A DNA stretch of 64,000 nucleotides from Shimia haliotis (GTDB lineage Bacteria; Pseudomonadota; Alphaproteobacteria; Rhodobacterales; Rhodobacteraceae). The notes under the pieces were generated by a model, which saw only the letters and a program-made list of their open reading frames with translations, made no database searches and was not told the origin of the DNA. Position numbers and translations under genes: made by a program. Positions 15,535 through 24,759 of this stretch are shown here, piece after piece. The first letter of the stretch is position 1. Every line of letters starts with the position of its first letter. The stretch lies in the NCBI RefSeq assembly GCF_900114415.1, contig NZ_FOSZ01000002.1, forward strand, positions 496,001 through 560,000. The letters run 5' to 3'.

Positions 15535-18056
15535 GCCTCGCCACCGCCGCCCGCCTTGCCCGCCGTGAAATCCGTGGCGGGCTGCGCGGTTTCACCGTAT
15601 TTCTTGCCTGTCTCGCGCTGGGCGTTGCCACAATCGCCGCCATCGGTTCCGTGCGCGCCGCCATCGAAACCGGTCTCGCCAACGAAGGCGCGGCCATCCT
15701 CGGCGGCGACGCCGAAATGAGCTTCACCTACCGCCGCGCCTCTGATGCAGAACTGGCGTGGATGGCTTCGAACGCCACACGAGCATCGGAAATCATCGAC
15801 TTCCGCTCAATGGCCGTGGTCCCGCGCGGCGACGACGCAGAGCGCGCCCTGACGCAGGTCAAAGCCGTCGACACCGCCTACCCCCTGATCGGCTCTGTTG
15901 CGCTTGATCCCGACATTTCCCTTGCCGATGCCCTTGGAGGCCAAAACGGCTTGCCCGGCGCGGTGATGGGAGGCCTGCTGGTGGATCGCCTCGGCCTTTC
16001 TATTGGCGACACCTTCAAACTTGGCGCACAGGAATTTGTGCTGTCTGCACGCCTGTTGCGCGAACCTGACAGTTCCGGTGGCTTTGGACTCGCGCCCCGA
16101 ACCATCGTCACCATCGACGGGCTGGCTGACTCCGGCCTGATCGCACCAGGCACACTTTTTGAAAGCCGCTACCGCCTGTCCCTGCCCGAAAACACCGACC
16201 TCGCTACGATCTCCAAAGATGCAGTCGACAATTTCGAAACGTCGGGCCTGCGCTGGCGCGACAGCCGCAACGGCGCCCCGGGTCTCAGCCAGTTTGTAGA
16301 TCGTTTCGGCGCGTTCCTGATCCTCGTCGGGCTTGCCGGGCTGGCCGTTGGCGGCGTCGGCGTCTCCACCGCCATCCGCGCCTTCCTTGCCCGCAAGACC
16401 GAAACCATCGCCACCCTGCGCAGCCTCGGCGCCACCCGCAACACGATCTTCGCGACCTACTTCCTGCAAATCGGCGTGGTCGCCCTTGTCGGCATCGCCC
16501 TCGGCCTTCTGATCGGCGCCCTCGCCCCGATCCTGCTCGCCCCGCTGATCCTTTCGGTCCTTCCCTTTCCCGCAGACTTTACGATCTATCCGCTTCCCCT
16601 GCTTGAAGCCGCGCTCTACGGCGCGCTCACCGCTGCCATTTTCACCCTTTGGCCGCTGGCCCGCCTTGAGGATGTCCGCCCCACGTCCCTCTTCCGCGAC
16701 GCCATGGAAGCCCGCGCGCCCCTGCCAGCACCACGATACCTTTTTGCGGTGGTAACACTCTTTGCCGCCCTGCTGATTGCGGCCTCTCTGCTCTCCGGCT
16801 CCACCCGCCTGACCCTCTGGTTCGCCGCCGGAGTGGTCGCCGCCATGGTTTTCCTCAGCCTCGCCGCCACCGCCCTGCGCGCACTCGTGCGCGTCCTCGC
16901 CCAGCACCTGCGCACGCAACCGGCGCTGGCGTGGGCCCTCGCCGCCATCGGCCGCGCCCGCGAAGCCGCCACACCTGTTGTTCTGTCCCTTGGCCTTGGC
17001 CTCTCGGTTCTGGCAACAGTTGGACAGGTTGACGGCAACCTTAGAAACGCCATCGCCCGCGACCTGCCGGATGTGGCCCCCTCCTTCTTCTTCGTCGACA
17101 TCCAGCGCGACCAGATGCCTGACTTCTCTGCCCGTCTTGCCGCCAACAGCGAAGTCACCAAAGTCGAGAGCGCCCCCATGCTCCGCGGTGTGATCACCCG
17201 CATCAACGACAAGCCCGCGCGCGACGTCGCTGGTGATCACTGGGTTATCGAAGGCGATCGCGGCGTCACCTACTCCGCCGCCATTCCGGAAAACACCAAG
17301 ATCACCGCCGGCACCTGGTGGTCTGAGGATTACACCGGAGACCCACAAATCAGCTTTGCTGCCGAAGAAGCCGAAGAAATGGGCGTGGCCTTGGGCGACA
17401 CCATGACCGTCAACGTGCTAGGTCGCGACATCACCGCCACCGTCACCAGCTTCCGCGAAGTGGATTTCTCCACCGCAGGCATGGGTTTCATCATCGCCAT
17501 GAACCCATCAGCCCTCGCCGGCGCACCGCATAGCTTCATCGCCACGGTTTATGCGTCCGCCCAATCCGAAGCAGGCATCCTCAAGGAACTCTCCACCGCC
17601 TTTCCCAACATCACCGCAATCCATATCCGCGAGGCGGTGGGCCGCGTTTCCGACCTCGTGGCGCAACTCGCCAATGCCACCACCTACGGCGCGGCCGCGA
17701 TCTTGCTCACGGGCCTCTTGGTGATCATCGGCGCCGCCGCCGCAGGTCAACAAGGCCGCACCTATGAGGCCGCCGTCCTGAAGACCCTCGGCGCCACCCG
17801 CGCGCAAATCTTGCGCAGCTTTGCGCTACGTGCCGCCCTGCTCGGCGCGGCAGCAGGCATCGTGGCGCTCGCGGTAGGCCTCACGGGCGGTTGGGCCGTG
17901 ATGACTTTCGTCATGGAAAGCGAATTCGAAGTGATCTGGCCCAACGCGTTTCTGGTTGTGACCACCGGCCTTGCCGCCAACCTGATTGCCGGTCTGATAT
18001 TCTCTCTGCCGTCGCTGGCAACCCGCCCCGCCCGCATCCTGCGCGCGCGCGACTGA
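15531..18056 (+). CDS. ybbP: FtsX-like ABC permease YbbP
   Basis: An 841-aa membrane protein with an N-terminal transmembrane segment (residues about 20-45), a large periplasmic domain, and then two FtsX permease modules. The first has helices near residues 255-400, then comes a second periplasmic domain, and the C-terminal helices lie near residues 720-835. This ten-helix duplicated layout is that of YbbP. ATG at 15531 overlaps the ybbA stop (ATGA), so the two are translationally coupled. Codon use is very GC-rich, like its neighbours. A terminator follows. Confidence 0.92.
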   Translation: MSLATAARLARREIRGGLRGFTVFLACLALGVATIAAIGSVRAAIETGLANEGAAILGGDAEMSFTYRRASDAELAWMASNATRASEIIDFRSMAVVPRGDDAERALTQVKAVDTAYPLIGSVALDPDISLADALGGQNGLPGAVMGGLLVDRLGLSIGDTFKLGAQEFVLSARLLREPDSSGGFGLAPRTIVTIDGLADSGLIAPGTLFESRYRLSLPENTDLATISKDAVDNFETSGLRWRDSRNGAPGLSQFVDRFGAFLILVGLAGLAVGGVGVSTAIRAFLARKTETIATLRSLGATRNTIFATYFLQIGVVALVGIALGLLIGALAPILLAPLILSVLPFPADFTIYPLPLLEAALYGALTAAIFTLWPLARLEDVRPTSLFRDAMEARAPLPAPRYLFAVVTLFAALLIAASLLSGSTRLTLWFAAGVVAAMVFLSLAATALRALVRVLAQHLRTQPALAWALAAIGRAREAATPVVLSLGLGLSVLATVGQVDGNLRNAIARDLPDVAPSFFFVDIQRDQMPDFSARLAANSEVTKVESAPMLRGVITRINDKPARDVAGDHWVIEGDRGVTYSAAIPENTKITAGTWWSEDYTGDPQISFAAEEAEEMGVALGDTMTVNVLGRDITATVTSFREVDFSTAGMGFIIAMNPSALAGAPHSFIATVYASAQSEAGILKELSTAFPNITAIHIREAVGRVSDLVAQLANATTYGAAAILLTGLLVIIGAAAAGQQGRTYEAAVLKTLGATRAQILRSFALRAALLGAAAGIVALAVGLTGGWAVMTFVMESEFEVIWPNAFLVVTTGLAANLIAGLIFSLPSLATRPARILRARD

Positions 18057-18104
18057 ACAAGTTCTACCCGCGCTTTCGCGCTTGAACATGGCACCCACAC
18101 GAAA

Positions 18105-18130
18105 AAGCCGGGCGCAAACCCGGCTTCTTC
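18105..18130 (+). terminator. Intrinsic terminator after ybbP
   Basis: AAGCCGGG-CGCAAA-CCCGGCTT, an 8-bp perfect stem preceded by an A-run and followed by CTTCC. The T-tract is imperfect on the plus strand; the A-run would provide one for the minus strand, where gcvP ends nearby. Confidence 0.75.
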
Positions 18131-18186
18131 CTATTGCAAAAATACCTTGGGGTAGCGACAGCTTGCTGTCGCAGGGGCAACGCCCC
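18131..18186. repeat. Dispersed palindromic repeat, copy B
   Basis: CTATTGCAAAAATACCTTGGGG, then GCGACAGC-TT-GCTGTCGC and GGGGCAACGCCCC, two consecutive perfect hairpins. It ends exactly at the gcvP stop codon. The first 20 bases closely match copy A at 7061. Confidence 0.7.
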
Positions 18187-21036
18187 TTATTCCGCGGCCT
18201 CGACATAATCATCCATCGGAGGGCAGATGCAGACCAAATTACGGTCGCCATAGGCATTGTCCACGCGCCCGACAGGTGGCCAGTATTTGTCCACTTTGAA
18301 CGAGCCTGGGGGGAAACATCCCTGCTCACGCGTGTAGGGGCGATCCCACTCTTTGACCAAATCCTGCATGGTGTGCGGTGCGTTCTTCAGCGGGTTATTC
18401 TCCGCGTCCATTTCGCCCTCTTCAACCGCGCGAATTTCCTCACGGATCGCCAGCATCGCGTCAACAAACCGATCCAATTCCGCTTTGTTCTCGCTCTCTG
18501 TAGGCTCAATCATCAGCGTACCAGCCACCGGCCAACTCATTGTTGGCGCATGGAACCCGCAATCCATCAGGCGTTTGGCGATGTCATCCACCGTAATGCC
18601 CGCGCTTTCGGCAAAGGGCCGAGTGTCGATGATGCACTCATGCGCAACCCGGCCTGAGGGTCCTTTATAAAGCACGTCAAACGCGCCTTCGAGCCGCTTG
18701 GCGATATAGTTGGCGTTCAAAATCGCCACCCGCGTCGCCTGCGTCAGGCCTTCACCGCCCATCAGAAGCACATAGGCCCAGCTGATCGGCAACAGGCTTG
18801 GCGATCCAAACGGCGCCGCCGAAACAGGCCCTTCCTGACCGCCGGTTTCCGGATGCCCGGGCAGATGCGGCACCAAATGCGCTTTCACACCGATCGGCCC
18901 CATACCGGGGCCACCGCCGCCGTGCGGAATGCAGAAGGTCTTGTGCAGGTTCAGGTGGCTCACGTCACCACCCACATCACCCGGACGCGCCAGTCCAACC
19001 ATCGCATTGAGGTTGGCCCCGTCGATATAAACCTGTCCGCCGTGCTCATGAGTGATTGCACAAACATCGTGCACCGTGTCCTCAAACACCCCATGTGTGG
19101 ACGGATAGGTGATCATGCAGCCCGCGAGGTTCTTGCTGTGCTTCTCTGCCTTGGCACGGAAATCGTCCAGATCAATGTCGCCGTTCTCCGCCGACTTCAC
19201 CGGAACCACTTTCCAGCCAACCATCTGGGCTGACGCGGGATTGGTACCATGCGCGCTCATCGGGATCAGACAGATGTTGCGATGCCCTTCGCCTCGGCCA
19301 CGGTGATAGGCCGCAATCGTCAGAAGACCCGCATATTCACCCTGCGCACCCGAGTTCGGCTGCATGGAAATCGCGTCATAGCCCGTGATCTGACAGAGCT
19401 TGTCGTTCAGATCCGTGATCAGCTCCTCATAGCCCAGCGCCTGATCTTTTGGCGCAAACGGATGCATCAGCGAGAACTCGCGCCAGCTCACAGGCATCAT
19501 CTCGACGGCGGCATTGAGTTTCATCGTGCAGGAGCCCAGCGGGATCATCGCACGATCCAGCGCCAGATCACGATCCGCCAGACGCCGCATGTAGCGCATC
19601 ATCTCTGTTTCGGCACGGTTCATATGGAAAATCGGATGATCCAGATACCCGCTCTCGCGCGCAATCGCATCTGGGATTTTGTATTCGGGATCAAACTCAT
19701 CGTCCTTGCGATCAATACCGAAAGCCCGCCAGACACGTTCGATTGTGGCCGGACGACAGGTTTCATCCAACGAGATGCCCACTTTGGTCTTACCCACACG
19801 GCGCAGGTTGACGCCTTCCTGAACAGCCGCCTGCAAAACGCCGCGCTGAAGCAAGCCGACGTCCACAGTGATCGTGTCAAAATACACATCGGGCTCAACC
19901 GTAAAGCCCGCCTCTTCAAGCCCTTTGGCCAACCGCACGGTCTTGCGGTGAATCCGCTGCGCAATCGCCTTCAGGCCCTTTGGCCCGTGGAACACGCCAT
20001 ACATCGACGCCATCACCGCCAACAGCGCCTGCGCGGTGCAGACGTTGGAATTCGCCTTCTCGCGACGAATGTGCTGCTCGCGGGTTTGCAGCGACAAGCG
20101 GTAGGCACGGTCGCCATGGCTGTCGATCGACACACCAATGATCCGTCCCGGCATCGCGCGTTTATAAGCATCTTTGCTCGCCATATAGGCCGCGTGCGGG
20201 CCGCCATAGCCAACCGGCACACCAAAGCGCTGCGTGCTGCCCACAGCAATATCCGCTCCCATCGCGCCCGGCTCCTTCAGCAAGGTCAGCGCCAAGGGAT
20301 CCGCCACCACAACACCAATCGCTTTGGTGGCGTGCAACGCTGAGATTTCAGCGGTGAAATCGCGCACATGACCATAGGTGCCGGGATACTGGAAAATCGC
20401 GCCAAAGACCTTGTCGGCCTCCAGATCGTCAGGATTGCCCACGATCACTTCGATGTCCAAAGGCGCTGCCCGGGTCTGCATCACCGCAATGTTTTGCGGG
20501 TGGCAGTTTTCATCGACAAAAAACGCCTTGGCCTTGGATTTACTGACGCGCTGCGCCATGGTCATCGCCTCGGCACAGGCTGTGGATTCATCCAGCAGAG
20601 ATGCGTTGGCGATATCCAACCCGGTCAGGTCGCTCATCATGGTCTGGAAGTTCAAAAGCGCCTCAAGACGACCCTGAGAAATCTCCGGCTGATACGGGGT
20701 ATAGGCCGTGTACCACGCCGGATTTTCCAGAATATTGCGCTGGATCGCTGGCGGTGTGACGGTGCCGTAATACCCCTGCCCGATCAGGCTGGTCAGCACT
20801 TTGTTCTTGGCCGCGGTCTCGCGCATGTGGCGCATCAACTCGCGCTCAGAGAAGGGGCGACCAAAATCAAGCGGTTCTTTCTGGCGGATGCGTTCAGGCA
20901 CCGTATCGTCAATCAGCGCGTCAAGGCTCGCAACGCCCAGCGTGTCGAGCATTTCCGCCATTTCGTCTGGCGAAGGGCCGATGTGACGGCGGTTGGCAAA
21001 ATCGTATGGCAGGTAGTCGGTTGGCGTGAAGGGCAT
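18187..21036 (-). CDS. gcvP: Glycine dehydrogenase (decarboxylating), P-protein
   Basis: A 949-aa full-length single-chain P-protein. It decarboxylates glycine on pyridoxal phosphate and passes the aminomethyl group to lipoylated GcvH. The PLP lysine lies in [18 protein letters not shown] in the C-terminal half, and the N-terminal half carries [10 protein letters not shown] and GQGYYGT. ATG at 21036 follows GAGGAG with good spacing; a 17-codon upstream extension is rejected. It is last in gcvT-gcvH-gcvP, 215 bp after gcvH, under the glycine riboswitch at 22852-23010. Confidence 0.96.
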   Translation of the reverse strand: MPFTPTDYLPYDFANRRHIGPSPDEMAEMLDTLGVASLDALIDDTVPERIRQKEPLDFGRPFSERELMRHMRETAAKNKVLTSLIGQGYYGTVTPPAIQRNILENPAWYTAYTPYQPEISQGRLEALLNFQTMMSDLTGLDIANASLLDESTACAEAMTMAQRVSKSKAKAFFVDENCHPQNIAVMQTRAAPLDIEVIVGNPDDLEADKVFGAIFQYPGTYGHVRDFTAEISALHATKAIGVVVADPLALTLLKEPGAMGADIAVGSTQRFGVPVGYGGPHAAYMASKDAYKRAMPGRIIGVSIDSHGDRAYRLSLQTREQHIRREKANSNVCTAQALLAVMASMYGVFHGPKGLKAIAQRIHRKTVRLAKGLEEAGFTVEPDVYFDTITVDVGLLQRGVLQAAVQEGVNLRRVGKTKVGISLDETCRPATIERVWRAFGIDRKDDEFDPEYKIPDAIARESGYLDHPIFHMNRAETEMMRYMRRLADRDLALDRAMIPLGSCTMKLNAAVEMMPVSWREFSLMHPFAPKDQALGYEELITDLNDKLCQITGYDAISMQPNSGAQGEYAGLLTIAAYHRGRGEGHRNICLIPMSAHGTNPASAQMVGWKVVPVKSAENGDIDLDDFRAKAEKHSKNLAGCMITYPSTHGVFEDTVHDVCAITHEHGGQVYIDGANLNAMVGLARPGDVGGDVSHLNLHKTFCIPHGGGGPGMGPIGVKAHLVPHLPGHPETGGQEGPVSAAPFGSPSLLPISWAYVLLMGGEGLTQATRVAILNANYIAKRLEGAFDVLYKGPSGRVAHECIIDTRPFAESAGITVDDIAKRLMDCGFHAPTMSWPVAGTLMIEPTESENKAELDRFVDAMLAIREEIRAVEEGEMDAENNPLKNAPHTMQDLVKEWDRPYTREQGCFPPGSFKVDKYWPPVGRVDNAYGDRNLVCICPPMDDYVEAAE

Positions 21037-21122
21037 AGAAAATCTCCTCAGCGGTCTGCGGCAACAGGCACAGAAATGTCGGTTCATGGCTCGATTGGAT
21101 GCAGAGGACTGCGCCCGAGCCT

Positions 21123-21146
21123 AGGAGGGGGCGTATGCGCCCTCCT
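21123..21146. other. Intercistronic stem-loop between gcvH and gcvP
   Basis: AGGAGGG...CCCTCCT with an inner GCG/CGC lies in the 215-bp gap between gcvH and gcvP. It could tune relative expression or protect the gcvTH message. Apart from this hairpin and the gcvP ribosome-binding site I see nothing in the gap. Confidence 0.4.
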
Positions 21147-21251
21147 TTGGTGAGGGTCGGGCGAAGTCCGGCCTTCAGGCCGAACCAAACCCATCTCAAA
21201 ATCAGTCAGGAAGTATAGGCCGAGCCGCCGCCCGAGCGCATCAATCGACGC

Positions 21252-21611
21252 TTACCCAATGAAATCCTTGTATTCGTTTTCGTCCATATAGTCGTCCATC
21301 TGACTCAGATCGGACGGCTTGATCTTAAAGAACCATGCGCCTTCCATCGGATCATCGTTCACCTTACCCGGCTCATCCACAAGCGGACCGTTGACCTCGG
21401 CAATTTCCCCATCCAGCGGCGCCAGAATGTCAGAGGCGGCTTTCACGGACTCGATCACACAGACCTCTTCGTCCTTTGTGACTTCGGTGCCTTCTTCCGG
21501 CAGTTCCACAAAAACCACATCACCCAACTGTTCGCTGGCGTGCTCGGTGATGCCAACCACCACGAGGTCACCTTCGACACGCAGCCATTCGTGCTCTTCG
21601 GTAAATTTCAT
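21252..21611 (-). CDS. gcvH: Glycine cleavage system H protein
   Basis: A 119-aa lipoyl-carrier protein. The lipoylated lysine is K57 in CVIESVKAASD, and the start TEEHEWLRVEGD is typical of the family. It shuttles the aminomethyl group from GcvP to GcvT and electrons to dihydrolipoamide dehydrogenase, which is not encoded in this window. It lies 18 bp downstream of gcvT. Confidence 0.96.
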   Translation of the reverse strand: MKFTEEHEWLRVEGDLVVVGITEHASEQLGDVVFVELPEEGTEVTKDEEVCVIESVKAASDILAPLDGEIAEVNGPLVDEPGKVNDDPMEGAWFFKIKPSDLSQMDDYMDENEYKDFIG

Positions 21612-21629
21612 TGCTTGCTCTCCTGTTGC

Positions 21630-22754
21630 TCAACGTTTGAAATTGGCAGGCACCAGAGGCATCTTCGCCACTGTCACGGGCATACGTTTGCCCCGCACCT
21701 CACCAAAAAGTTCCGTGCCGACCGCAGCTTGCGCCGCGCCGACGTATCCCATGGCCACCGGCCCCTCAAAGGTCGGACCAAAACCACCGGATGTCACTTC
21801 ACCGATCGCCTCGCCGCCTTCAGCAGAGGCAAAAATTGGTGTGCCCGCCCGCATCGGCGCACGGCCCTGCGGCACAAGCCCAACGCGTTTGCGCGCCACG
21901 CCTTCGGCCAAATCTCCAAAAATCCGGTCGGCACCGGGGAACCCCCCTGCACGATCCCCATCCGCTCGCCGCACTTTCTGGATCGCCCAGATCAGTCCGG
22001 CCTCAATGGGCGACGTGGTCGCGTCGATGTCATTGCCATACAAGCACAGCCCTGCCTCAAGGCGCAGACTGTCGCGCGCGCCAAGGCCGATGGGCTCAAC
22101 TTCGTCCATGTCCAACAATGCCTTGGTCACGGCCTCGGCCTGCGTCGCGGGGATGGAAATCTCATATCCGTCCTCACCTGTGTAGCCCGACCGGCTCACC
22201 CAGCACTCCGCGCCAGCCAACTCAATCGTGGCCACGTCCATAAAGGTCATCTCCGCGACGGCGTCATTCATGCGCGCCAAAGCTGTTTCGGCCGCCGGCC
22301 CCTGCAACGCAATCAGTGCACGGTCAGTGATGACCTCGACACTGACAGCAGGCTCCAAGGCAGATTTCATCCGTGCAATATCGGCGTCCTTGCAGGCCGC
22401 ATTGACGACGACAAACAAATGATCGCCGCGATTGGCAAACATCAGATCATCCTCGATCCCACCGCCTTCGTTGGTGAAAAGCCCATATCGCTGGCGGCCT
22501 TCGCCCAGCCCGAGCACATCCATCGGCACCAAGGTTTCAAACGCGCGCGCCACAGCGTCGTAGCTGTCCCCGCGCAGAATCACCTGCCCCATGTGGCTCA
22601 CATCAAAAAGACCGGCCTGCGCGCGGCAATGCAGATGCTCTTTCATCACACCCAGCGCATATTGCACTGGCATGTCATATCCCGCGAACGGCACCATTTT
22701 GGCGCCCAGCGCGACGTGCAGATCATAAAGCGGTGTGCGGTTCAGCTCACCCAT
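21630..22754 (-). CDS. gcvT: Aminomethyltransferase, T-protein
   Basis: A 374-aa tetrahydrofolate-dependent aminomethyltransferase that releases ammonia from the lipoyl-bound intermediate and forms 5,10-methylene-THF. The N-terminus MGELNRTPLYDLHVALGAKM and the segment MPVQYALGVMKEHLHCR match the family, and an Asp corresponding to the catalytic residue lies in LFDVSHMGQ. ATG at 22754 is preferred over two upstream in-frame ATGs because AGGGG is about 8 nt upstream and the family N-terminus aligns there. First gene of the operon, directly behind the glycine riboswitch. Confidence 0.95.
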   Translation of the reverse strand: MGELNRTPLYDLHVALGAKMVPFAGYDMPVQYALGVMKEHLHCRAQAGLFDVSHMGQVILRGDSYDAVARAFETLVPMDVLGLGEGRQRYGLFTNEGGGIEDDLMFANRGDHLFVVVNAACKDADIARMKSALEPAVSVEVITDRALIALQGPAAETALARMNDAVAEMTFMDVATIELAGAECWVSRSGYTGEDGYEISIPATQAEAVTKALLDMDEVEPIGLGARDSLRLEAGLCLYGNDIDATTSPIEAGLIWAIQKVRRADGDRAGGFPGADRIFGDLAEGVARKRVGLVPQGRAPMRAGTPIFASAEGGEAIGEVTSGGFGPTFEGPVAMGYVGAAQAAVGTELFGEVRGKRMPVTVAKMPLVPANFKR

Positions 22755-22808
22755 GGACAGCGCCCCTATCATTTCCGGCATTGTCTATGGCAGCCCACAG
22801 AACACTCC

Positions 22809-22853
22809 GGCATCCTCGCTCCGCACGAGGCTCCTCCCCATGCGCGTGATGCC
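22809..22853 (-). promoter_or_regulatory. Expression-platform hairpin of the glycine riboswitch
   Basis: An outer GGCAT/ATGCC stem (22809-22813 with 22849-22853) and an inner CCTCG/CGAGG stem (22814-22818 with 22826-22830) lie between aptamer 2 and the gcvT start. The outer stem touches the end of aptamer 2, so folding could depend on glycine. There is no T-run, which argues against a simple intrinsic terminator. Confidence 0.4.
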
Positions 22854-23010
22854 CCCTCTGTCCTTCAGCCTGAGATCGTTATCCCTTCGGCGGACGCCCA
22901 TTCTGACGCCTCTCTCCAGAGTGTGTTTTGACAGTAAATCGGTCCCTGAGGCCTGAGAGTTTCCGGGGCGGTTGCTCCTTCGGCACCGGAAACATCCGGT
23001 TCTCCCGATT
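22852..23010 (-). ncRNA. Tandem glycine riboswitch upstream of gcvTHP
   Basis: On the minus strand two consecutive aptamers are recognisable. Aptamer 1 (about 23010-22940) begins CGGGAGA and contains GCCGAAGGAGCAA and AAACTCTCAGG. Aptamer 2 (about 22922-22852) begins CTCTGGAGAGAGGCG and contains GCCGAAGGGATAA and TCTCAGGCTGAAGGACAGAG. These are the conserved elements of cooperative glycine riboswitches, which normally turn on glycine cleavage when glycine is abundant. A promoter at 23025-23053 would start transcription just ahead of aptamer 1. Confidence 0.95.
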
Positions 23011-23024
23011 CACCTATGGCGAAG

Positions 23025-23053
23025 AACGTAGAGTGCTGCCGCTCATCTGACAA
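23025..23053 (-). promoter_or_regulatory. Predicted sigma-70 promoter for the gcv operon
   Basis: On the minus strand TTGTCA (23048-23053) and TACGTT (23025-23030) are separated by exactly 17 bp. Transcription would begin near 23018, a few bases before riboswitch aptamer 1. Confidence 0.65.
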
Positions 23054-23081
23054 GCTGAAATTATCGCGCCTTCACGGATGG

Positions 23082-23528
23082 TTATGCCGTTTGGCACTTC
23101 GGTGTCAAAAGCGCGGTCAGAGCATCGTTGCCGCAAACCAACGTGTCCAGACTGACCCGATCAAGCCTCTGATAAAACACCTCAACAGCTTCCGTAAGCG
23201 CACCGCGCAGCCGGCAAGCCTCCACCAGCGGGCAGGAATTGTCGACGTCTGCAAAACACTCAGCCAAGGGCACCGGCGCTTCCATGGCGCGAAAAATACT
23301 GCCGATTTCGATTTGATCCGCCGACCGCGCCAACTCAAGCCCGCCGTTACGACCGCGCTGGGTTTTGACGACGCCCATCTGCGCCAATTGGTTGATCACC
23401 TGAGCAAGGTGGTTTTCCGACGCGTTGCACCGTTTTGCAATCTCATGCTTGGTCACAAGCCGCCCATGATTGACGGCGCAGAACATCAGCACCCTGATCG
23501 CGATATTTGTCCGTTTTGTAATGCGCAC
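23082..23528 (-). CDS. nsrR: Rrf2-family regulator, NsrR-like
   Basis: A 148-aa winged-helix regulator. It begins MRITKRTNIAIRVLMFCAVN, with HTH HEIAKRCNASENHLAQVIN and wing TQRGRNGG. It has a three-cysteine cluster site C91, C99 and C105 (ECFADVDNSCPLVEAC), as in nitric-oxide-sensing NsrR. The residue corresponding to the Asp8 ligand of Streptomyces NsrR is Asn8 here. GTG at 23528 has AGGTGG nine bases upstream and yields the family N-terminus; the longer frame adds a basic stretch unlike the family. It probably represses NO-detoxification genes located elsewhere. Confidence 0.85.
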   Translation of the reverse strand: MRITKRTNIAIRVLMFCAVNHGRLVTKHEIAKRCNASENHLAQVINQLAQMGVVKTQRGRNGGLELARSADQIEIGSIFRAMEAPVPLAECFADVDNSCPLVEACRLRGALTEAVEVFYQRLDRVSLDTLVCGNDALTALLTPKCQTA

Positions 23529-23622
23529 GACGGTTGACCACCTAAAAAATTGTTGACGTCTTTTGCCCTTTGGCCGCCGCCTTGGCATTGACATGGATCA
23601 ACGCAATGCGCGACATGCACGC

Positions 23623-24192
23623 ATGAGCGCGCCCTATTTTTTCGGCTATGGCAGCCTGGTAAACACAAAAACCCACGCATACAGCAACGCCCAACCGGCC
23701 CGCCTCGCCGGCTACAAGCGCGTCTGGGTCGCCACCGATTTGCGCCCCTTCGCATTTCTTTCGGCCGAACCGGACGCCGCCACATCCATCCAAGGTCTCA
23801 TCGCTCACGTGCCAAACGACGACTGGGCCGCACTGGATCAACGGGAATTTGCCTACGCCCGCTTGCCCGCCACCTCGGCTGTCACGCATCCCCTGCCCGA
23901 CCCTCTATCCATTGCGGTCTATTCTGTCGCGCCCGAACGGCGCGCGTCCCGCTCCGAGCCGCCCAAAATCCTGCTCAGTTATCTGGACGTCGTGATCCAG
24001 GGCTATCGCAGCGTGTTTGGAGAAACCGGTGTTGCCGACTTCTTTGCCACCACCCACAAGTGGGGCCCGGTCCTCAATGATCGCGCGTCACCGGCCTATC
24101 CGCGCCACCAGCGCCTCAGCGCGCAGGACACGGCGCTTGTTGATCAATTCCTCGCAGCGCAAAACATACCGGTCGTACCCTACGCGCCGTAA
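23623..24192 (+). CDS. Gamma-glutamylcyclotransferase-like protein
   Basis: A 189-aa protein of the GGCT/AIG2-like fold. The substrate-binding motif FGYGSLVN opens the protein, and an acidic residue near DQREFAY is the likely general acid/base. Such enzymes release 5-oxoproline from gamma-glutamyl compounds, glutathione among them. ATG at 23623 is chosen because it puts FGYGSL at residues 6-11 as usual; earlier in-frame ATGs overlap the divergent regulator promoter. The substrate is not determined. Confidence 0.8.
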   Translation: MSAPYFFGYGSLVNTKTHAYSNAQPARLAGYKRVWVATDLRPFAFLSAEPDAATSIQGLIAHVPNDDWAALDQREFAYARLPATSAVTHPLPDPLSIAVYSVAPERRASRSEPPKILLSYLDVVIQGYRSVFGETGVADFFATTHKWGPVLNDRASPAYPRHQRLSAQDTALVDQFLAAQNIPVVPYAP

Positions 24193-24224
24193 CGCTTGCA
24201 GGGCCACGCACTTGAGCCCCGCAA

Positions 24225-24650
24225 TCAGGCCCGAACGGGCCAGATCGCATTTAGATCCTGTACCCCCGTGACAATCAACTCTTCCAAAACGCTGATGTTC
24301 ACATCGGACAACTTGTTGATATACAGACAACTCTTTCCTGCCTTGTGCTTGCCTAACCGCGCCAGCAAACTCCCGTAGCTCTGATATCCGGGGAGGATGT
24401 AAATCGACAGATTGACCTTGCGCGGGCTGAATCCACAGGCTAGAAAATCGCCCTCCCGTCCGCTGTCATAGCGGTAGTGATACTGCCCGAACCCAACAAT
24501 CGACGGCCCCCACATAACCGGCGAAAAGCCGGTGCATTTTCGAAAAATCTCCAAGAGAGCAAAGCCGTCTTCACGCCGCCGGTCATGCGTGATCTGCGCC
24601 AGAAAATCCTCTGGTCGCACATCTGTCGGAACTGTCTTGTTGGCGTTCAT
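24225..24650 (-). CDS. DUF1801 domain protein
   Basis: A 141-aa protein with the DUF1801 (YdhG-like) signature: MWGPSIVGFGQYHYRYDSGREGD, then FSPRKVNLSIYIL, and a C-terminal GKSCLYINKLSDVN. The fold is known in structural databases but its biochemical role is unknown. It is convergent with the cyclotransferase gene and divergent from the MBL hydrolase, so it is probably monocistronic. Confidence 0.82.
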   Translation of the reverse strand: MNANKTVPTDVRPEDFLAQITHDRRREDGFALLEIFRKCTGFSPVMWGPSIVGFGQYHYRYDSGREGDFLACGFSPRKVNLSIYILPGYQSYGSLLARLGKHKAGKSCLYINKLSDVNISVLEELIVTGVQDLNAIWPVRA

Positions 24651-24714
24651 TTCGTCACCTCAAATCAATTTATCGCGATTTTCGATCCAATCCTAAAAAA
24701 TCGCCGTATACTTC

Positions 24715-24740
24715 GTGATATATCAAATATCGATTTTATT
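24715..24740. promoter_or_regulatory. AT-rich dyads before the MBL hydrolase
   Basis: The perfect 10-bp palindrome TGATATATCA (24717-24726 region) overlaps GATAT-ATCAA-ATATC in an AT-rich stretch 20-45 bp before the MBL start codon. It is likely a promoter -10 region or operator; the binding protein is unknown. Confidence 0.4.
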
Positions 24741-24759
24741 AGAACGCAGGAGAGGACCC

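Noticed and set aside
15807-17348. A minus-strand open frame opposite the ybbP gene, glycine-rich
   Set aside because: Low-complexity shadow of the FtsX-like permease frame; the forward frame has clear helices and a coupled start.
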